DNA of 64,000 nucleotides from UBA6265 sp964526965 (lineage in GTDB: Bacteria; Chloroflexota; Chloroflexia; Thermomicrobiales; UBA6265), in the NCBI GenBank assembly GCA_964526965.1, contig CAZGML010000013.1, forward strand, positions 1-64,000. Reading direction: 5' to 3'. The notes below the pieces were generated by a model, which had not been told where the DNA came from, ran no database searches, and saw nothing but the letters and a program-made list of their open reading frames with translations. Of this stretch, positions 55,266 through 64,000 are shown piece after piece (position 1 is the first letter of the stretch; each line of letters starts with the position of its first letter). The position numbers and the translations under genes were made by a program.

Positions 55266-56645
55266 ATGTTTGAGACACTCTCTGATCGCTTAAACCAGAC
55301 ATTTAGCAAGCTCGGACGGAACACGAAACTGACCGAGCAAGATATCGATGATGCGATGCGCGATGTCCGCCGGGCGCTGCTCGAAGCGGATGTCAACTTC
55401 AAAGTCACGAAGGATTTCGTGGCAGCCGTGAAGGAGCGCGCCCAGGGCGAAGAGGTCATGCAAAGCCTCACCCCGGGTCAGTCAGTCATCGCAATCGTTA
55501 ACGAGGAGCTGCAACGCATCCTCGGTGAGGAACAAGTACCGCTCAAGATGCCGAGCCGCGGCCCGCAGGTCTTGATGATGGTTGGTCTGCAGGGTTCCGG
55601 TAAAACCACCCACTCCGGCAAAATCGCACTGCACATGCGCAAGGAGGGGCGCAACCCACTGTTGGTAGCGGCAGACGTTCAGCGCCCGGCGGCGGTCACA
55701 CAGTTGCAGACGATCGGCAAGCAGATTGATATCCCGGTTTACGACGAAGGTACCGACAACACGCCAGTGAACATCGCAAAAAACGCGATGAAGTTTGCCG
55801 AGCAGCGTGGCCACAACCCGGTCATTATCGACACCGCTGGTCGCCTGCAGATCGATGAGCGCCTGATGGAGGAGTTGGTCGAGATCAAGGAGGTGGTCGA
55901 CCCGACGGAGATCCTGCTCGTTGCCGACGCGATGACTGGTCAGGAAGCCGTTGGCGTGGCCGAAACCTTCCACGAACGACTGGACGTTTCCGGCCTGGTA
56001 CTCACCAAGATGGATGGCGACGCCCGCGGTGGTGCGGCGCTGAGCATTCGCTCCGTCACCGGTGTGCCGATCAAGTTCATCGGTACCGGCGAAAAGATGG
56101 ATGCGCTGGAGCCCTTCTATCCGGACCGGCTCGCTGGCCGAATCCTCGGTATGGGCGATGTGTTGAGCCTCATTGAGCGCGCCCAGGAACAAACCACGGA
56201 AGAAGACGCCGAGAAGCTGCAAGAACGGATGATGAAGGGTCAGTTCGACCTGGAAGACTTCCTTGAACAGTTGCAGTCGATCAAGAAAATGGGGCCGCTC
56301 AGTCAGCTCATTGAGATGATTCCGGGTGTAGGGCAGCAACTGCGGCAGGCGAACCAGACTATCAGCGATGATGCCTACAAGCAGTTTGAGGCGATTATCT
56401 ATAGCATGACGCCGTGGGAACGTCGCCATCCCGAGAAGATCAGCCACTCCCGACGGCGCCGAATCGCCTCCGGTGCCGGTGTTGAGCGACAGGAAGTGGG
56501 CCGCATGCTGCAGCAATTCAAGCAGATGCAGCAGATGATGGGACAGCTCGGAAACCAGGCCAGGGGCGGCAAAGGCAAAGGCAAGAAGGGCAAAAAGGGG
56601 CGCAAGGGCATGCTCCAGATGCCGGATCTTCCATTTGACCTGTAG
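55266..56645 (+). CDS. ffh: Signal recognition particle protein Ffh
   Basis: Ffh (SRP54) binds signal sequences and SRP RNA. The 459 residues include the N domain, G domain with GLQGSGKTTH, DTAGRLQID and TKMDGDARGG, and the Met-rich M domain with the RNA-binding loop SRRRRIASGAGVERQEVGRML. The C terminus has a Lys/Gly-rich tail. A typical M domain and adjacency to ftsY confirm identity. Confidence 0.97.
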   Translation: MFETLSDRLNQTFSKLGRNTKLTEQDIDDAMRDVRRALLEADVNFKVTKDFVAAVKERAQGEEVMQSLTPGQSVIAIVNEELQRILGEEQVPLKMPSRGPQVLMMVGLQGSGKTTHSGKIALHMRKEGRNPLLVAADVQRPAAVTQLQTIGKQIDIPVYDEGTDNTPVNIAKNAMKFAEQRGHNPVIIDTAGRLQIDERLMEELVEIKEVVDPTEILLVADAMTGQEAVGVAETFHERLDVSGLVLTKMDGDARGGAALSIRSVTGVPIKFIGTGEKMDALEPFYPDRLAGRILGMGDVLSLIERAQEQTTEEDAEKLQERMMKGQFDLEDFLEQLQSIKKMGPLSQLIEMIPGVGQQLRQANQTISDDAYKQFEAIIYSMTPWERRHPEKISHSRRRRIASGAGVERQEVGRMLQQFKQMQQMMGQLGNQARGGKGKGKKGKKGRKGMLQMPDLPFDL

Positions 56646-56648
56646 GCC

Positions 56649-57350
56649 GTGGAGAAGCCCTCACAGCCGCACTCACCTTCCAGCGACCCGCGGATTACAC
56701 CTGCCATGGAAGATTACCTGAAGGCGATTTACACCCTTCAGGCCGATGGCAAGCCCGTCACGAATCAGCAGCTTGCCGAGGAGTTGGGCTACTCCGGCGC
56801 GAGCATTACCAACATGCAAAAACGCCTGCACGAACTCAAGCTGCTGGAGCTGGAACCGTATAAGGGTGTGCATCTCACACAGGCCGGCACTGCGGTGGCC
56901 CTGGAGGTAATCCGGCACCACCGCCTGCTGGAACTCTACCTGGCCAAAACGTTAGGGATGGATCTCCATGCGGTTCACGATGAAGCGGACCGTCTCGAGC
57001 ATCATGTTTCGGAAGAACTGGAAGCCCTGATCGCTGCAGCGCTTGGGTTTCCCGAGTTCGATCCGCATGGAGATCCAATCCCCACGCCCGAGCTCACTGT
57101 TCCGGAAATGGACGACATCGAACTTCGAGATGCGACTGAACTCGAGCACGTGGTGGTAACACGCGTGAGCGACAAGAGTCCGGAAATCGTGCGCTTGTTG
57201 GTAGCCTCGGGCATAGTGCCTGGCGTTGAACTCCACAGCATTACGAATATTCCCGATAACAACAGCATGATCGTGAAAAATCGCGAAGGCAATTCGGTCG
57301 CCATTAGTCCGGAGTCTGCAGACGCTGTTCGTGTACGGGCGCTGGATTAG
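56649..57350 (+). CDS. DtxR/MntR-family metal-dependent regulator
   Basis: A 233-residue metalloregulator. The N-terminal winged helix (MEDYLKAIYTL ... VTNQQLAEELGYSGASITNMQKRLH) is followed by the metal-binding and dimerisation domain with RHHRLLELYLAKTLG and DEADRLEHHVSEEL and then DPHGDPIPTP, and a C-terminal FeoA/SH3-like domain. Whether iron or manganese is sensed cannot be decided. The GTG chosen overlaps no gene and lies three bases after ffh; an ATG at 56706 is possible. Confidence 0.9.
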   Translation: MEKPSQPHSPSSDPRITPAMEDYLKAIYTLQADGKPVTNQQLAEELGYSGASITNMQKRLHELKLLELEPYKGVHLTQAGTAVALEVIRHHRLLELYLAKTLGMDLHAVHDEADRLEHHVSEELEALIAAALGFPEFDPHGDPIPTPELTVPEMDDIELRDATELEHVVVTRVSDKSPEIVRLLVASGIVPGVELHSITNIPDNNSMIVKNREGNSVAISPESADAVRVRALD

Positions 57351-58003
57351 CGTTTCATCCAATCTGCAAGCATGGAATCACGCACATCGGCATCGAGCTG
57401 CGGGGTGTCATACATGCCGGCATCTTTCCGTTGACGCATCGCCTCGTAAAGTGTGACAGCGCACGAAACGGAGATGTTGAGGCTTTCGACCATGCCCTGC
57501 ATGGGAATGTAGAGCGAGCCATCCGCGCCGGCAATGCCTTCCGCGCTGACTCCGTCTTTCTCATTGCCAAATACAAGGGCTGTCGGTTCCGTGAAATCAA
57601 CCTCGTAAAGCTCGCGTGATTCATCCTCCAGGGCAGTGGCCAGGATGGTAAAACCTTGGTCGTGCAGGTGTTCGTAACAGGCTTCAATCGAATCGTGAAA
57701 ATGCAGATCCAGCCATTTACCGGCTGAGCCCGATGAAGATCGGCCGAATGTCTTCTTCGGAGGCTTCTGGTTCACGTATACGAGATGTACATCCTTCACC
57801 CCTACCCCGTCGCAGCTGCGCAGAACAGCGCTGGCGTTGTGCGGATCGTATACATCCTCCAGCACCACGGTCAGCGTGGGTTGTCGCTTGCCAATCACAT
57901 ATTCTGCCCGCTTTTCTCGCCGCTCGGTGACGAGGAATCGTTCCGACCGCGGTAGTTCAGGGCCATCTTTTGAGCGGAGCTTTCGGTCTCGTGCACGTAC
58001 CAA
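57347..58003 (-). CDS. TrmH-family RNA 2'-O-ribose methyltransferase
   Basis: A 218-residue SpoU-type knotted methyltransferase. The three motifs are DPHNASAVLRSCDG, LVFGNEKDGVS and IPMQGMVESLNISVSCAVTLYE. It is closest in layout to TrmH (tRNA Gm18), but the rRNA or tRNA target is unproved. I chose the TTG five bases after the upstream stop, behind GAAAGAGG; earlier GTG codons are possible. Its stop overlaps the DtxR gene by four bases. Confidence 0.85.
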   Translation of the reverse strand: MVRARDRKLRSKDGPELPRSERFLVTERREKRAEYVIGKRQPTLTVVLEDVYDPHNASAVLRSCDGVGVKDVHLVYVNQKPPKKTFGRSSSGSAGKWLDLHFHDSIEACYEHLHDQGFTILATALEDESRELYEVDFTEPTALVFGNEKDGVSAEGIAGADGSLYIPMQGMVESLNISVSCAVTLYEAMRQRKDAGMYDTPQLDADVRDSMLADWMKR

Positions 58004-58007
58004 CTGG

Positions 58008-58766
58008 CTACCTCTTTCCACGTCGGAGCACGCGATCCACCAGGGATTGATCCGTATCGATACCACGTGCCTTTTCGTACGAGCGCTCATCTGTCGGCTG
58101 ATCGGGGTCGATCACTTCCACTTCCAGGGCGTCGAATACGAACCGGTTCACGATCGCCGCGAAGAAGGCTGGCCCGATGATCAACATCGGCAGCAATGAG
58201 AGGGTCATAACGTAGCCGAGCACGAGGGTAAACAGGGAAAGGAATATCGAACGGAACGGATACTTCACCATCACATACATTCCGCCGCGGAACGAATTTC
58301 GCCAACCACTTTCGTGGGTTCCTGCCAGTGAATAGCAGTAGAGCGTGTAAACGAGTAGAAACACGAACATCACGATCCAGAGCGGAACAAAGAGTTCCAG
58401 CATGTGACCAGACCCTATGAAGTACAAGATATTCCAACTGATCATCACCAACGGAACGAGAGAGATGAACGCGACTTTCCAGGATCGGATGAACTCGGTG
58501 CGAATGAGGCTGAACGCCTCGCCCCACTCCATTCTGTTCACAACATCGCGCGGGTCGACGAGGGCATACAGCACAAGCATCGCTGGTGGTACCAGGATGG
58601 CGGTGAGCAAGAAGATCGGAATATACAGCGGGGTTATCGCCAGAAAACCGTACCCGAAGATCATGGGCGAGCACAACAACCAGAACACCAACGACACCAG
58701 GATGAAATACATGAAGGAGTCGTAAACATCGCGCACTCCGCGCCAGAGTATCTTAAAAAAATCCAC
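58008..58766 (-). CDS. YesL/DUF624-like membrane protein
   Basis: A 252-residue membrane protein with about five or six hydrophobic helices (residues 20-50, 55-85, 115-145, 150-175 and 190-215). It resembles the YesL/DUF624 family by its helix layout and a conserved-looking FIRSWKVAF segment. It starts at GTG with AAAGGC. Function is unknown. It is translationally close to the TrmH gene downstream. Confidence 0.65.
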   Translation of the reverse strand: MDFFKILWRGVRDVYDSFMYFILVSLVFWLLCSPMIFGYGFLAITPLYIPIFLLTAILVPPAMLVLYALVDPRDVVNRMEWGEAFSLIRTEFIRSWKVAFISLVPLVMISWNILYFIGSGHMLELFVPLWIVMFVFLLVYTLYCYSLAGTHESGWRNSFRGGMYVMVKYPFRSIFLSLFTLVLGYVMTLSLLPMLIIGPAFFAAIVNRFVFDALEVEVIDPDQPTDERSYEKARGIDTDQSLVDRVLRRGKR

Positions 58767-58801
58767 GCCGTGCCTTTGCTACGTCACACTATCCTCTGGG
58801 G

Positions 58802-59413
58802 TTATTGTACGTTGGAGATCGTCGTTCCGTCGTCATCGATATGAGCAACAAGCTGCAGCACATGCTTGCGCCCGGTGTCGTTGTAGCAGGAACGGCAGGC
58901 CCATTTGCCACGGCGCTTGCGTGGGACCTGGTGTCCACAGTTCGGGCAAGCATAAATGTACCGGTATTGCCGGGGTTGCACGGGCACCAGTGCATTGCGC
59001 ACCTCGTCGATAGTCGCTCCGGTCGCCTGTGCCACGCGCAGCGCTATGCGGTCGTGTCCATGCTTGGCGTGGCCACGACGATCGCCATCCAGCCAGTCAC
59101 GCATGTGCATCAGCTCTTCGGCGACAACGATTTCCAACGACTTCTCGCGGCTATGGTCGATTCGTTCGAGGTTGATAAGAATCGCATGCGTCTCGCTGTG
59201 TTGAAGATAGACGTAAGCACCACCGTATGCGGATGGAATTCGCCGGCCGAGCCAACGGCCAAATACCTTGCGTGAGGTGGTTATCTTGAGTGGATGCTGC
59301 AGCAGATCAAAGATCTCGCCATAACGCATCATCAGGTCCACGACACTGCTGTGAGTCATGGCACCCTGATCTTCTTCGAATGTCCAGGCTGTGCGCCGCC
59401 CAGTTGTCTCCAT
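58802..59413 (-). CDS. SprT-like zinc-ribbon protein with altered HExxH
   Basis: A 203-residue protein with SprT-like layout: an N-terminal region with SRKVFGRWLGRRIPSAYGGAYVYL, the helix VVAEELMHMRDWL where the zinc motif is expected, HG-type segment HAKHGHDRIALRVAQATG, and a C-terminal four-Cys zinc ribbon (CPNCG ... CRSCYN). In place of the usual HExxH the sequence reads EELMH, so the first zinc His is Glu. It may therefore be inactive or use an altered site. The ATG has AGGAAG seven bases before. Confidence 0.75.
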   Translation of the reverse strand: METTGRRTAWTFEEDQGAMTHSSVVDLMMRYGEIFDLLQHPLKITTSRKVFGRWLGRRIPSAYGGAYVYLQHSETHAILINLERIDHSREKSLEIVVAEELMHMRDWLDGDRRGHAKHGHDRIALRVAQATGATIDEVRNALVPVQPRQYRYIYACPNCGHQVPRKRRGKWACRSCYNDTGRKHVLQLVAHIDDDGTTISNVQ

Positions 59414-59467
59414 ATATGCTTCCTGTAAGCACCTGTGTTTTCGCGGTGCCATTACCAAAGGTAGCGT

Positions 59468-61945
59468 ATGAGTACGACTTTTGACCAAATTACTGACTTG
59501 ACTGCGGTGTTTGGTGCCCAACCTGGGGATGACCGTGTTCTCATTGATTGGGATGAGATGTGCGATTGGCTTGATCAGGTTACGCGAGCCAGTTCATATT
59601 TGACGATGCAAACGCTCGGCATGAGTACCGAAAGCCGTGAACTCCGTATGATCATCGCGAGCTCTCCCGAAACGCTTGCGGATCTCGACATTATTCGCAG
59701 TAGCCGGGGTGAACTCAAGGATGCCAGCAGTTTCGCTCCCGGTGAAGCCGACGTTACACCCAACCCAGGTACAAAACCCGTTATTCTCATAACCGCCGGA
59801 ATCCATGCAACAGAGGTCGGAGGCGTACAAATGATGCCAGGTTTCATCCGAGATCTGGCTACAACGTCAAAGTATCACGAACTCCTCGAGCACGTCATCC
59901 TTCTTGTGATACCGACGCTCAACCCCGATGGAATGCAGCTTGTGCACGACTGGTACCGGCAGACACTAGGTACCAAATCGGAAGGAACCAACCCTCCTGC
60001 GCTTTATCACCGATACGCCGGTCATGATAACAATCGCGACTGGTACCAGCGCCATTTGCAGGAGACTCGTGTGGTCCTGGACCAGGTACATCGTGTTTGG
60101 TATCCGCACGTTGTTGTTGACTTGCACCAGATGGGCCAGAAATCTCCCAGATACGTGGTCCCGCCGTATATCGACCCCGCAGAGATTCATGTTCATCCCA
60201 TGGTCTATCCACTGGCGGCGGAGCTTGGTAGCCGGATCGCGGCGGACCATGCCCGCGTCGGACATCGGGGCGTTTGCAGCGGTGTACTGTTTGACGGTTA
60301 CTCCCCTACCCGCGCCTATATGCACTATCACGGTGGGGTGCGCATTCTGGCGGAGGCGGCCAGTGCCGGTATCGCCAGTCCCATCCGTGTCGCCGATCAC
60401 GAACAGAAGTTGTTCAGGGATGTTTCAACGCATTACCCAAGCGTGCATATGCCGATTCCATGGCGCGGGGGCACATGGCGCCTGAACGACATTATTCGGC
60501 TCCATCGACAAACGATCGACTCCGTTATCGAATCCGTAGCAGAAAATCCCACCCGGTGGATTGCCAACCAGTGGAAAATGCTTGCGGATCAGGTGAACAC
60601 CTCCGCGGAAGGGTCGTTCGTGATTCCGCCCCTGAAGCAACAGATTGATCCCGCAGGGGCGCGGAAACTGATCGATATCCTGGTAAATGGTGATGTTGAG
60701 GTTTACGTCGCAGCCGACGGCGATGATGTGATTCTCCCGGGCAGTTTTGTGGTTCCGCTGCGGCAACCCTTCGGCAGTTACGCTGCGGCACTGCTTTCGC
60801 TTTCGGTTATTCCACCTGGTCAACGCTCCTACGACGTCACCAGCCATTGTTTGCCAATTCATCTGGGTGTGGATGTGGAGTTTTCCGATCAGCCGTATAC
60901 CGGTACGTTACGCAAGCCGGATGAAAGCGATTTGCGACCGTTCCGACCAGCGCAAGCCGAGGACGTTCAGGCCGGGGCCTGGCTTGCCATTGACGCGCGC
61001 AGTCATGCGAGCGTTCGTCTGCTCAACCATGCGCTGAAAACGGGCAGTGACGTGCGTCGACTCCGAAAGCCACACCTGGCGAACAACCGACTCATCGCCG
61101 CCGGATCCTGGATTGTGTCGGACACATCAGTCTGGGATGTCATGGCCCACGCTGCAGACATGCACGTGCGCACGACTGTTATTCCGCCGAACGTTGGTAA
61201 TATCGAACCTGTCACCTCGCCCCGGCTTGGCATTTACGATCCGCAGCACGGGTCGGCAAGCGACTATGGCTGGCTCACACTGTGGCTGGAGCGGAGCGGA
61301 TTCCGGTTCACACCGGTTTCCGGCGAGGACATTATCCATGGCGCGCTTGAAAATCTCGACACGCTCCTGATCCCACATGCAAAACCGGACGTGTTGATGT
61401 ATCAGCACGCTGGACAACCATATCCCGCCGAGTACACTCGTGGTCTTTCGGAACGGGTCACTTCGGCCCTGCAAACCTGGCTGCGTCGGGGTGGACACAT
61501 AATTGCCTTTGAAGGTGCGGTGACGGCGTTGACCAGGCAGCTGGAGCTTGGTCTACATCAACCATTGGCACAAAGAAAATCATCGGAGTTTGCCAGTAGC
61601 GGCACGGTAGTCATGGTGAACCCGATTGCTGGTGATGAACTCACGCTGGGCATCGAGGAGCCGTTCCCGGCAATGTACTTCTCGCCGCATGGATATGAGT
61701 TGAGCGACTCCGGCAGCCAGTATTCGCTTGCCCGGTTCGCCAGTTCAGGACTCGTTCTCAGTGGCGGAATGAAAGGCGAGAAACAGCTCACCGGGCTGCA
61801 CGCTGTGGTACAGATGTCGCTGGGCCAGGGGTATTTCACCGCCTTTGCCTACCGTCCCCACTTTCGCACGCAGATGATGGCCTCCGAGCAATTGTTGGTC
61901 AATACGATCATGCACCAATTCGATTCAACACGGAAAGATTCATGA
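59468..61945 (+). CDS. M14-family zinc carboxypeptidase
   Basis: An 825-residue protein with an M14 metallocarboxypeptidase domain in its first 350 residues. The HxxE zinc pair is in GIHATEVGG, the third ligand His in DLHQMG, and the family segments NPDG and GHDNNRDW are present. No signal peptide is seen. The remaining 450 residues lack a family I recognise and include a glutamine-amidotransferase-like region near 630-720. AAAGGTAG precedes the ATG. The stop overlaps the next gene by four bases (ATGA). Confidence 0.82.
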   Translation: MSTTFDQITDLTAVFGAQPGDDRVLIDWDEMCDWLDQVTRASSYLTMQTLGMSTESRELRMIIASSPETLADLDIIRSSRGELKDASSFAPGEADVTPNPGTKPVILITAGIHATEVGGVQMMPGFIRDLATTSKYHELLEHVILLVIPTLNPDGMQLVHDWYRQTLGTKSEGTNPPALYHRYAGHDNNRDWYQRHLQETRVVLDQVHRVWYPHVVVDLHQMGQKSPRYVVPPYIDPAEIHVHPMVYPLAAELGSRIAADHARVGHRGVCSGVLFDGYSPTRAYMHYHGGVRILAEAASAGIASPIRVADHEQKLFRDVSTHYPSVHMPIPWRGGTWRLNDIIRLHRQTIDSVIESVAENPTRWIANQWKMLADQVNTSAEGSFVIPPLKQQIDPAGARKLIDILVNGDVEVYVAADGDDVILPGSFVVPLRQPFGSYAAALLSLSVIPPGQRSYDVTSHCLPIHLGVDVEFSDQPYTGTLRKPDESDLRPFRPAQAEDVQAGAWLAIDARSHASVRLLNHALKTGSDVRRLRKPHLANNRLIAAGSWIVSDTSVWDVMAHAADMHVRTTVIPPNVGNIEPVTSPRLGIYDPQHGSASDYGWLTLWLERSGFRFTPVSGEDIIHGALENLDTLLIPHAKPDVLMYQHAGQPYPAEYTRGLSERVTSALQTWLRRGGHIIAFEGAVTALTRQLELGLHQPLAQRKSSEFASSGTVVMVNPIAGDELTLGIEEPFPAMYFSPHGYELSDSGSQYSLARFASSGLVLSGGMKGEKQLTGLHAVVQMSLGQGYFTAFAYRPHFRTQMMASEQLLVNTIMHQFDSTRKDS

Positions 61946-62427
61946 CAGACAAACCACTACTTAACGCGCGCAAGCATAGCGAACGTCCGCACGTTCTCAT
62001 CATTTCGGACGATGTGTCACTGGCGACATTCCTCAACGAAGGTCTCCCCATGGGCGGGTTCTGGACAACCGTGATCGCCAGCGGTTTGCAGGCGCTGGAA
62101 GTGTTCAGGCTCCGGCAATTCGATATCATCGCGCTGGATCACGGACTTCGAAGCTTTAACTCGGTGGAGCTCGTGAGAAGGCTGCGTGGCCAATCCACGC
62201 GGGCAAACCAGGACTCTGCCCGCACGAATGCACCTATCGTCCTGATCGGAGAAACGGAGATAAAAATGGATCCCGAGCTGGTAGACCAACTCGGGATAAG
62301 CCGCCTCTTTAGTGCGCCACTGGAGTTAGAGGAGTTGGCACCGGAACTGCATCGGGTGTTCGAGGAATGGCAGGAAGCTCACCCGTCCGTGCCGCTATCG
62401 GATGATCCGTTGCGCGAGAATCTCTGA
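61942..62427 (+). CDS. Receiver-domain-like protein
   Basis: A 161-residue protein resembling a stand-alone CheY-like receiver. Candidate acidic residues are in IISDD at the first strand and LDHGL at the phosphoacceptor position; the conserved Thr/Lys positions are less clear, so it may be degenerate. It has no output domain. The ATG overlaps the M14 peptidase stop (ATGA), so the two are translated together. It overlaps phoU tail-to-tail by 49 bases. Confidence 0.7.
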   Translation: MTDKPLLNARKHSERPHVLIISDDVSLATFLNEGLPMGGFWTTVIASGLQALEVFRLRQFDIIALDHGLRSFNSVELVRRLRGQSTRANQDSARTNAPIVLIGETEIKMDPELVDQLGISRLFSAPLELEELAPELHRVFEEWQEAHPSVPLSDDPLRENL

Positions 62428-63098
62428 CTGTTGGCACTACCACGATCGAGTTCTTCAAAGACACCTGTGACGATATATACGACGCGTTCACAGATGTTTG
62501 TGACCCGATCCCCAATTCGTTCCAGGTTATGGGCAACCCACAGCAAGTGAGTGGCTCGCTCTACGGTGCTGGGATCTCTGGACATGAAATCCATCAGCTC
62601 GGCGACAATTGCGTCATACAGGTCGTCGAGCTCGTCGTCGCGCGCAGCAACAGCGCGAGCCGCCTCGATATCGTCATTGATGTACGCCATGATCACTGCA
62701 TCGAGCATTTCCCGCGCAATAACGCCCATGGCCGGTATATCTTCAAGCGGCTTGATAGGTTCTTCAGCTGCGTTCTCCATAACGATCTTGGCGATACCGG
62801 CGGCGTAATCGCCCATGCGTTCCAGGTTGGAGAGAATGGCCATACTACTGGCCACACGACGCACGTCAGAGCCGACCGGCCCTTGCAGGGCGATCATATT
62901 GATTGCGTTCTCTTCACCGGCTTGCTGCAGCCCGTTAATAGAGCTGTCGTTCCGCCGCACCTCGTCGGCGAGAGCGACATTCTGCAGGCGGAGCGATTCG
63001 AGTGCGCGTGCGATTGCCTTATCAACCATGCTGGCCATGGTGACAACACGATCCCGCTGCTCTTGTAATTGCAGATCAAACTGGGTACGGGTAGACAT
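62379..63098 (-). CDS. phoU: Phosphate transport system regulator PhoU
   Basis: PhoU couples the Pst transporter to phosphate signalling. The 239-residue protein has two three-helix repeats, each with an ExxxD metal motif, LSNLERMGDYA and AHNLERIGDRV. I chose the ATG of MSTRTQ with AGGAATTCT; an in-frame ATG four codons earlier is possible. It lies 54 bases after pstB. Confidence 0.94.
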   Translation of the reverse strand: MSTRTQFDLQLQEQRDRVVTMASMVDKAIARALESLRLQNVALADEVRRNDSSINGLQQAGEENAINMIALQGPVGSDVRRVASSMAILSNLERMGDYAAGIAKIVMENAAEEPIKPLEDIPAMGVIAREMLDAVIMAYINDDIEAARAVAARDDELDDLYDAIVAELMDFMSRDPSTVERATHLLWVAHNLERIGDRVTNICERVVYIVTGVFEELDRGSANSQRFSRNGSSDSGTDG

Positions 63099-63152
63099 AG
63101 AATTCCTCATATTCTGCTTAATGCGTTGTTCGACTTATTGCCATAACCAACT

Positions 63153-63947
63153 TTACCCGAAACGACCCGAAATGTATCCTTCTGTGCGCGGATCTTCCGG
63201 ATTGGTGAACATTTTCTGCGTTGGTCCATGCTCCACGAGCATTCCCTGTCGCTCCTCGTTGAGCGAATAAAAGACCGTCTTGTCGCTTACGCGGGCGGCC
63301 TGCTGCATGTTATGAGTCACAATCACGATGGTGTACTCGGTTTCGAGCTCGCGCAGTAGCTCTTCGATTTTCAATGTGGAGATCGGGTCCAGTGCAGAGG
63401 CCGGCTCATCGAGCAGGATCACATCGGGATTGGTTGCCAGCGTGCGGGCGATGCAGAGGCGCTGTTGCTGTCCGCCAGAGAGGCTCAGGCCGCTCTCCTT
63501 CAACTTGTCTTTTACTTCATCCCAAAGCGCAGCACGGGTGAGGGAGGCTTCTACAAGCTCATCCATGTTTCCCTTGTACCCGTTGACTTTCGCGCCCCAG
63601 GCAACGTTTTCATAGATGCTTTTGGGGAACGGATTTGGTCGCTGGAACACCATGCCGATCCGGCGGCGTACTTCGACCGGGTCAACGTCACGCGCGTTCA
63701 CATCCTGACCGTGGTAGAGAATCTGCCCCTCAACGCGAGCCGCCGGGATGAGATCGTTCATGCGGTTAATGGAGCGCAATACTGTGGTTTTTCCACAGCC
63801 AGATGGGCCGATAAATGCAGTGATCGCGCGCTCTGGAATCGAGAGATTCACATTGCTCACAGCGTGATTATCGCCGTAGTAAACGTTCAGGTCTTTGAGC
63901 TCGAGCAAAGTGGAGTTTTTTGCGCGGTCGGCATCAGCCGATGACAT
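63153..63947 (-). CDS. pstB: Phosphate ABC transporter ATP-binding protein PstB
   Basis: PstB powers the high-affinity phosphate importer. The 264 residues have Walker A GPSGCGKTT, the signature LSGGQQQRLCIARTLA and Walker B VILLDEPASALDP. The frame continues open from the ATG at 63947 to the window edge without a stop, and the ATG has no clear ribosome site, so the N terminus may extend further and this gene may be cut by the window edge. pstC, pstA and pstS would be expected further right. phoU follows on the same strand. Confidence 0.93.
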   Translation of the reverse strand: MSSADADRAKNSTLLELKDLNVYYGDNHAVSNVNLSIPERAITAFIGPSGCGKTTVLRSINRMNDLIPAARVEGQILYHGQDVNARDVDPVEVRRRIGMVFQRPNPFPKSIYENVAWGAKVNGYKGNMDELVEASLTRAALWDEVKDKLKESGLSLSGGQQQRLCIARTLATNPDVILLDEPASALDPISTLKIEELLRELETEYTIVIVTHNMQQAARVSDKTVFYSLNEERQGMLVEHGPTQKMFTNPEDPRTEGYISGRFG

Positions 63948-64000
63948 TGCATCGGTACTGACTCCGGGAATGCTGCTAACTGACTCCCTGGTGGATTCAA

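Noticed and set aside
1..64000. tRNA, rRNA, CRISPR array, insertion sequence or prophage
   Set aside because: I found no cloverleaf, rRNA core motif, regularly spaced repeat, transposase or integrase in the window.

Overview
The window carries about 58 protein genes, nearly all housekeeping or central metabolism, at moderately high GC and with tight gene packing. Several traits suggest a free-living, mesophilic to thermophilic bacterium of the Chloroflexota, perhaps near Thermomicrobia: an HspR-ClpB heat-shock unit, a GlgE maltosyltransferase pathway, a trp operon under a T-box with actinobacterial/chloroflexal looks, secreted DUF3352 and excalibur-type sequences, many GTG/TTG starts, and no lipopolysaccharide genes. 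That placement is an inference from gene content; a deep actinobacterium is the main alternative. I see no prophage, insertion sequence, CRISPR array, rRNA or tRNA.

Layout. 1-5211: pheS, pheT and hisD on the plus strand, with palindromic repeat clusters in both gaps. 5232-5813: ruvA. 5875-6729: an amidohydrolase, convergent with a five-gene trp operon (trpE-G-D-C-F, minus strand, 6726-11399) whose leader is a tryptophan T-box with an intrinsic terminator. 11829-14808: an M42 aminopeptidase, mutM, and two small genes. 14897-18211: a translationally chained plus-strand operon of a lipid kinase, rsmA, ispE and an exported protein. 18196-24284: a minus-strand operon glgE-treS-maltokinase-cvpA, followed at 25244 by glgX. 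27481-29934: MarR regulator and a NarL-type two-component pair. 30033-33129: YajQ, then acyltransferase, CDP-alcohol phosphatidyltransferase and glycerophosphodiesterase genes. 33218-36249: hspR-clpB with a palindromic operator. 36397-41651: a 45-residue membrane peptide, a large secreted DUF3352 protein, a second M42 peptidase and a Tat-exported solute-binding protein. 41727-47173: mreB, an SH3 lipoprotein, malQ and a GH57 branching enzyme. 47272-53932: an Arg-rich protein, an LLM oxidoreductase, radC, a LigB-type dioxygenase, an MFS transporter and a large internally duplicated secreted protein. 54297-63947: ftsY-ffh-dtxR, a TrmH methyltransferase, membrane and SprT-like proteins, an M14 peptidase with a coupled receiver protein, and phoU-pstB.

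How the genes work together. Five alpha-glucan enzymes (GlgE, TreS, maltokinase, GlgX, MalQ) and a GH57 branching enzyme form a nearly complete trehalose-to-glycogen cycle; GlgA and GlgC are not in the window. FtsY and Ffh form the protein targeting pair. PhoU and PstB belong to phosphate uptake, the rest of which lies beyond the right edge. The trp operon makes tryptophan precursors up to indole-glycerol phosphate; trpA and trpB are elsewhere.

I did not find a clearly new multi-gene system. The most worthwhile items are the palindromic repeats in the pheS-pheT-hisD region, the duplicated 781-residue secreted protein, the excalibur-like insertion in the DUF3352 protein, a SprT-like protein with an altered zinc motif, and the HspR operator lying inside its own promoter.
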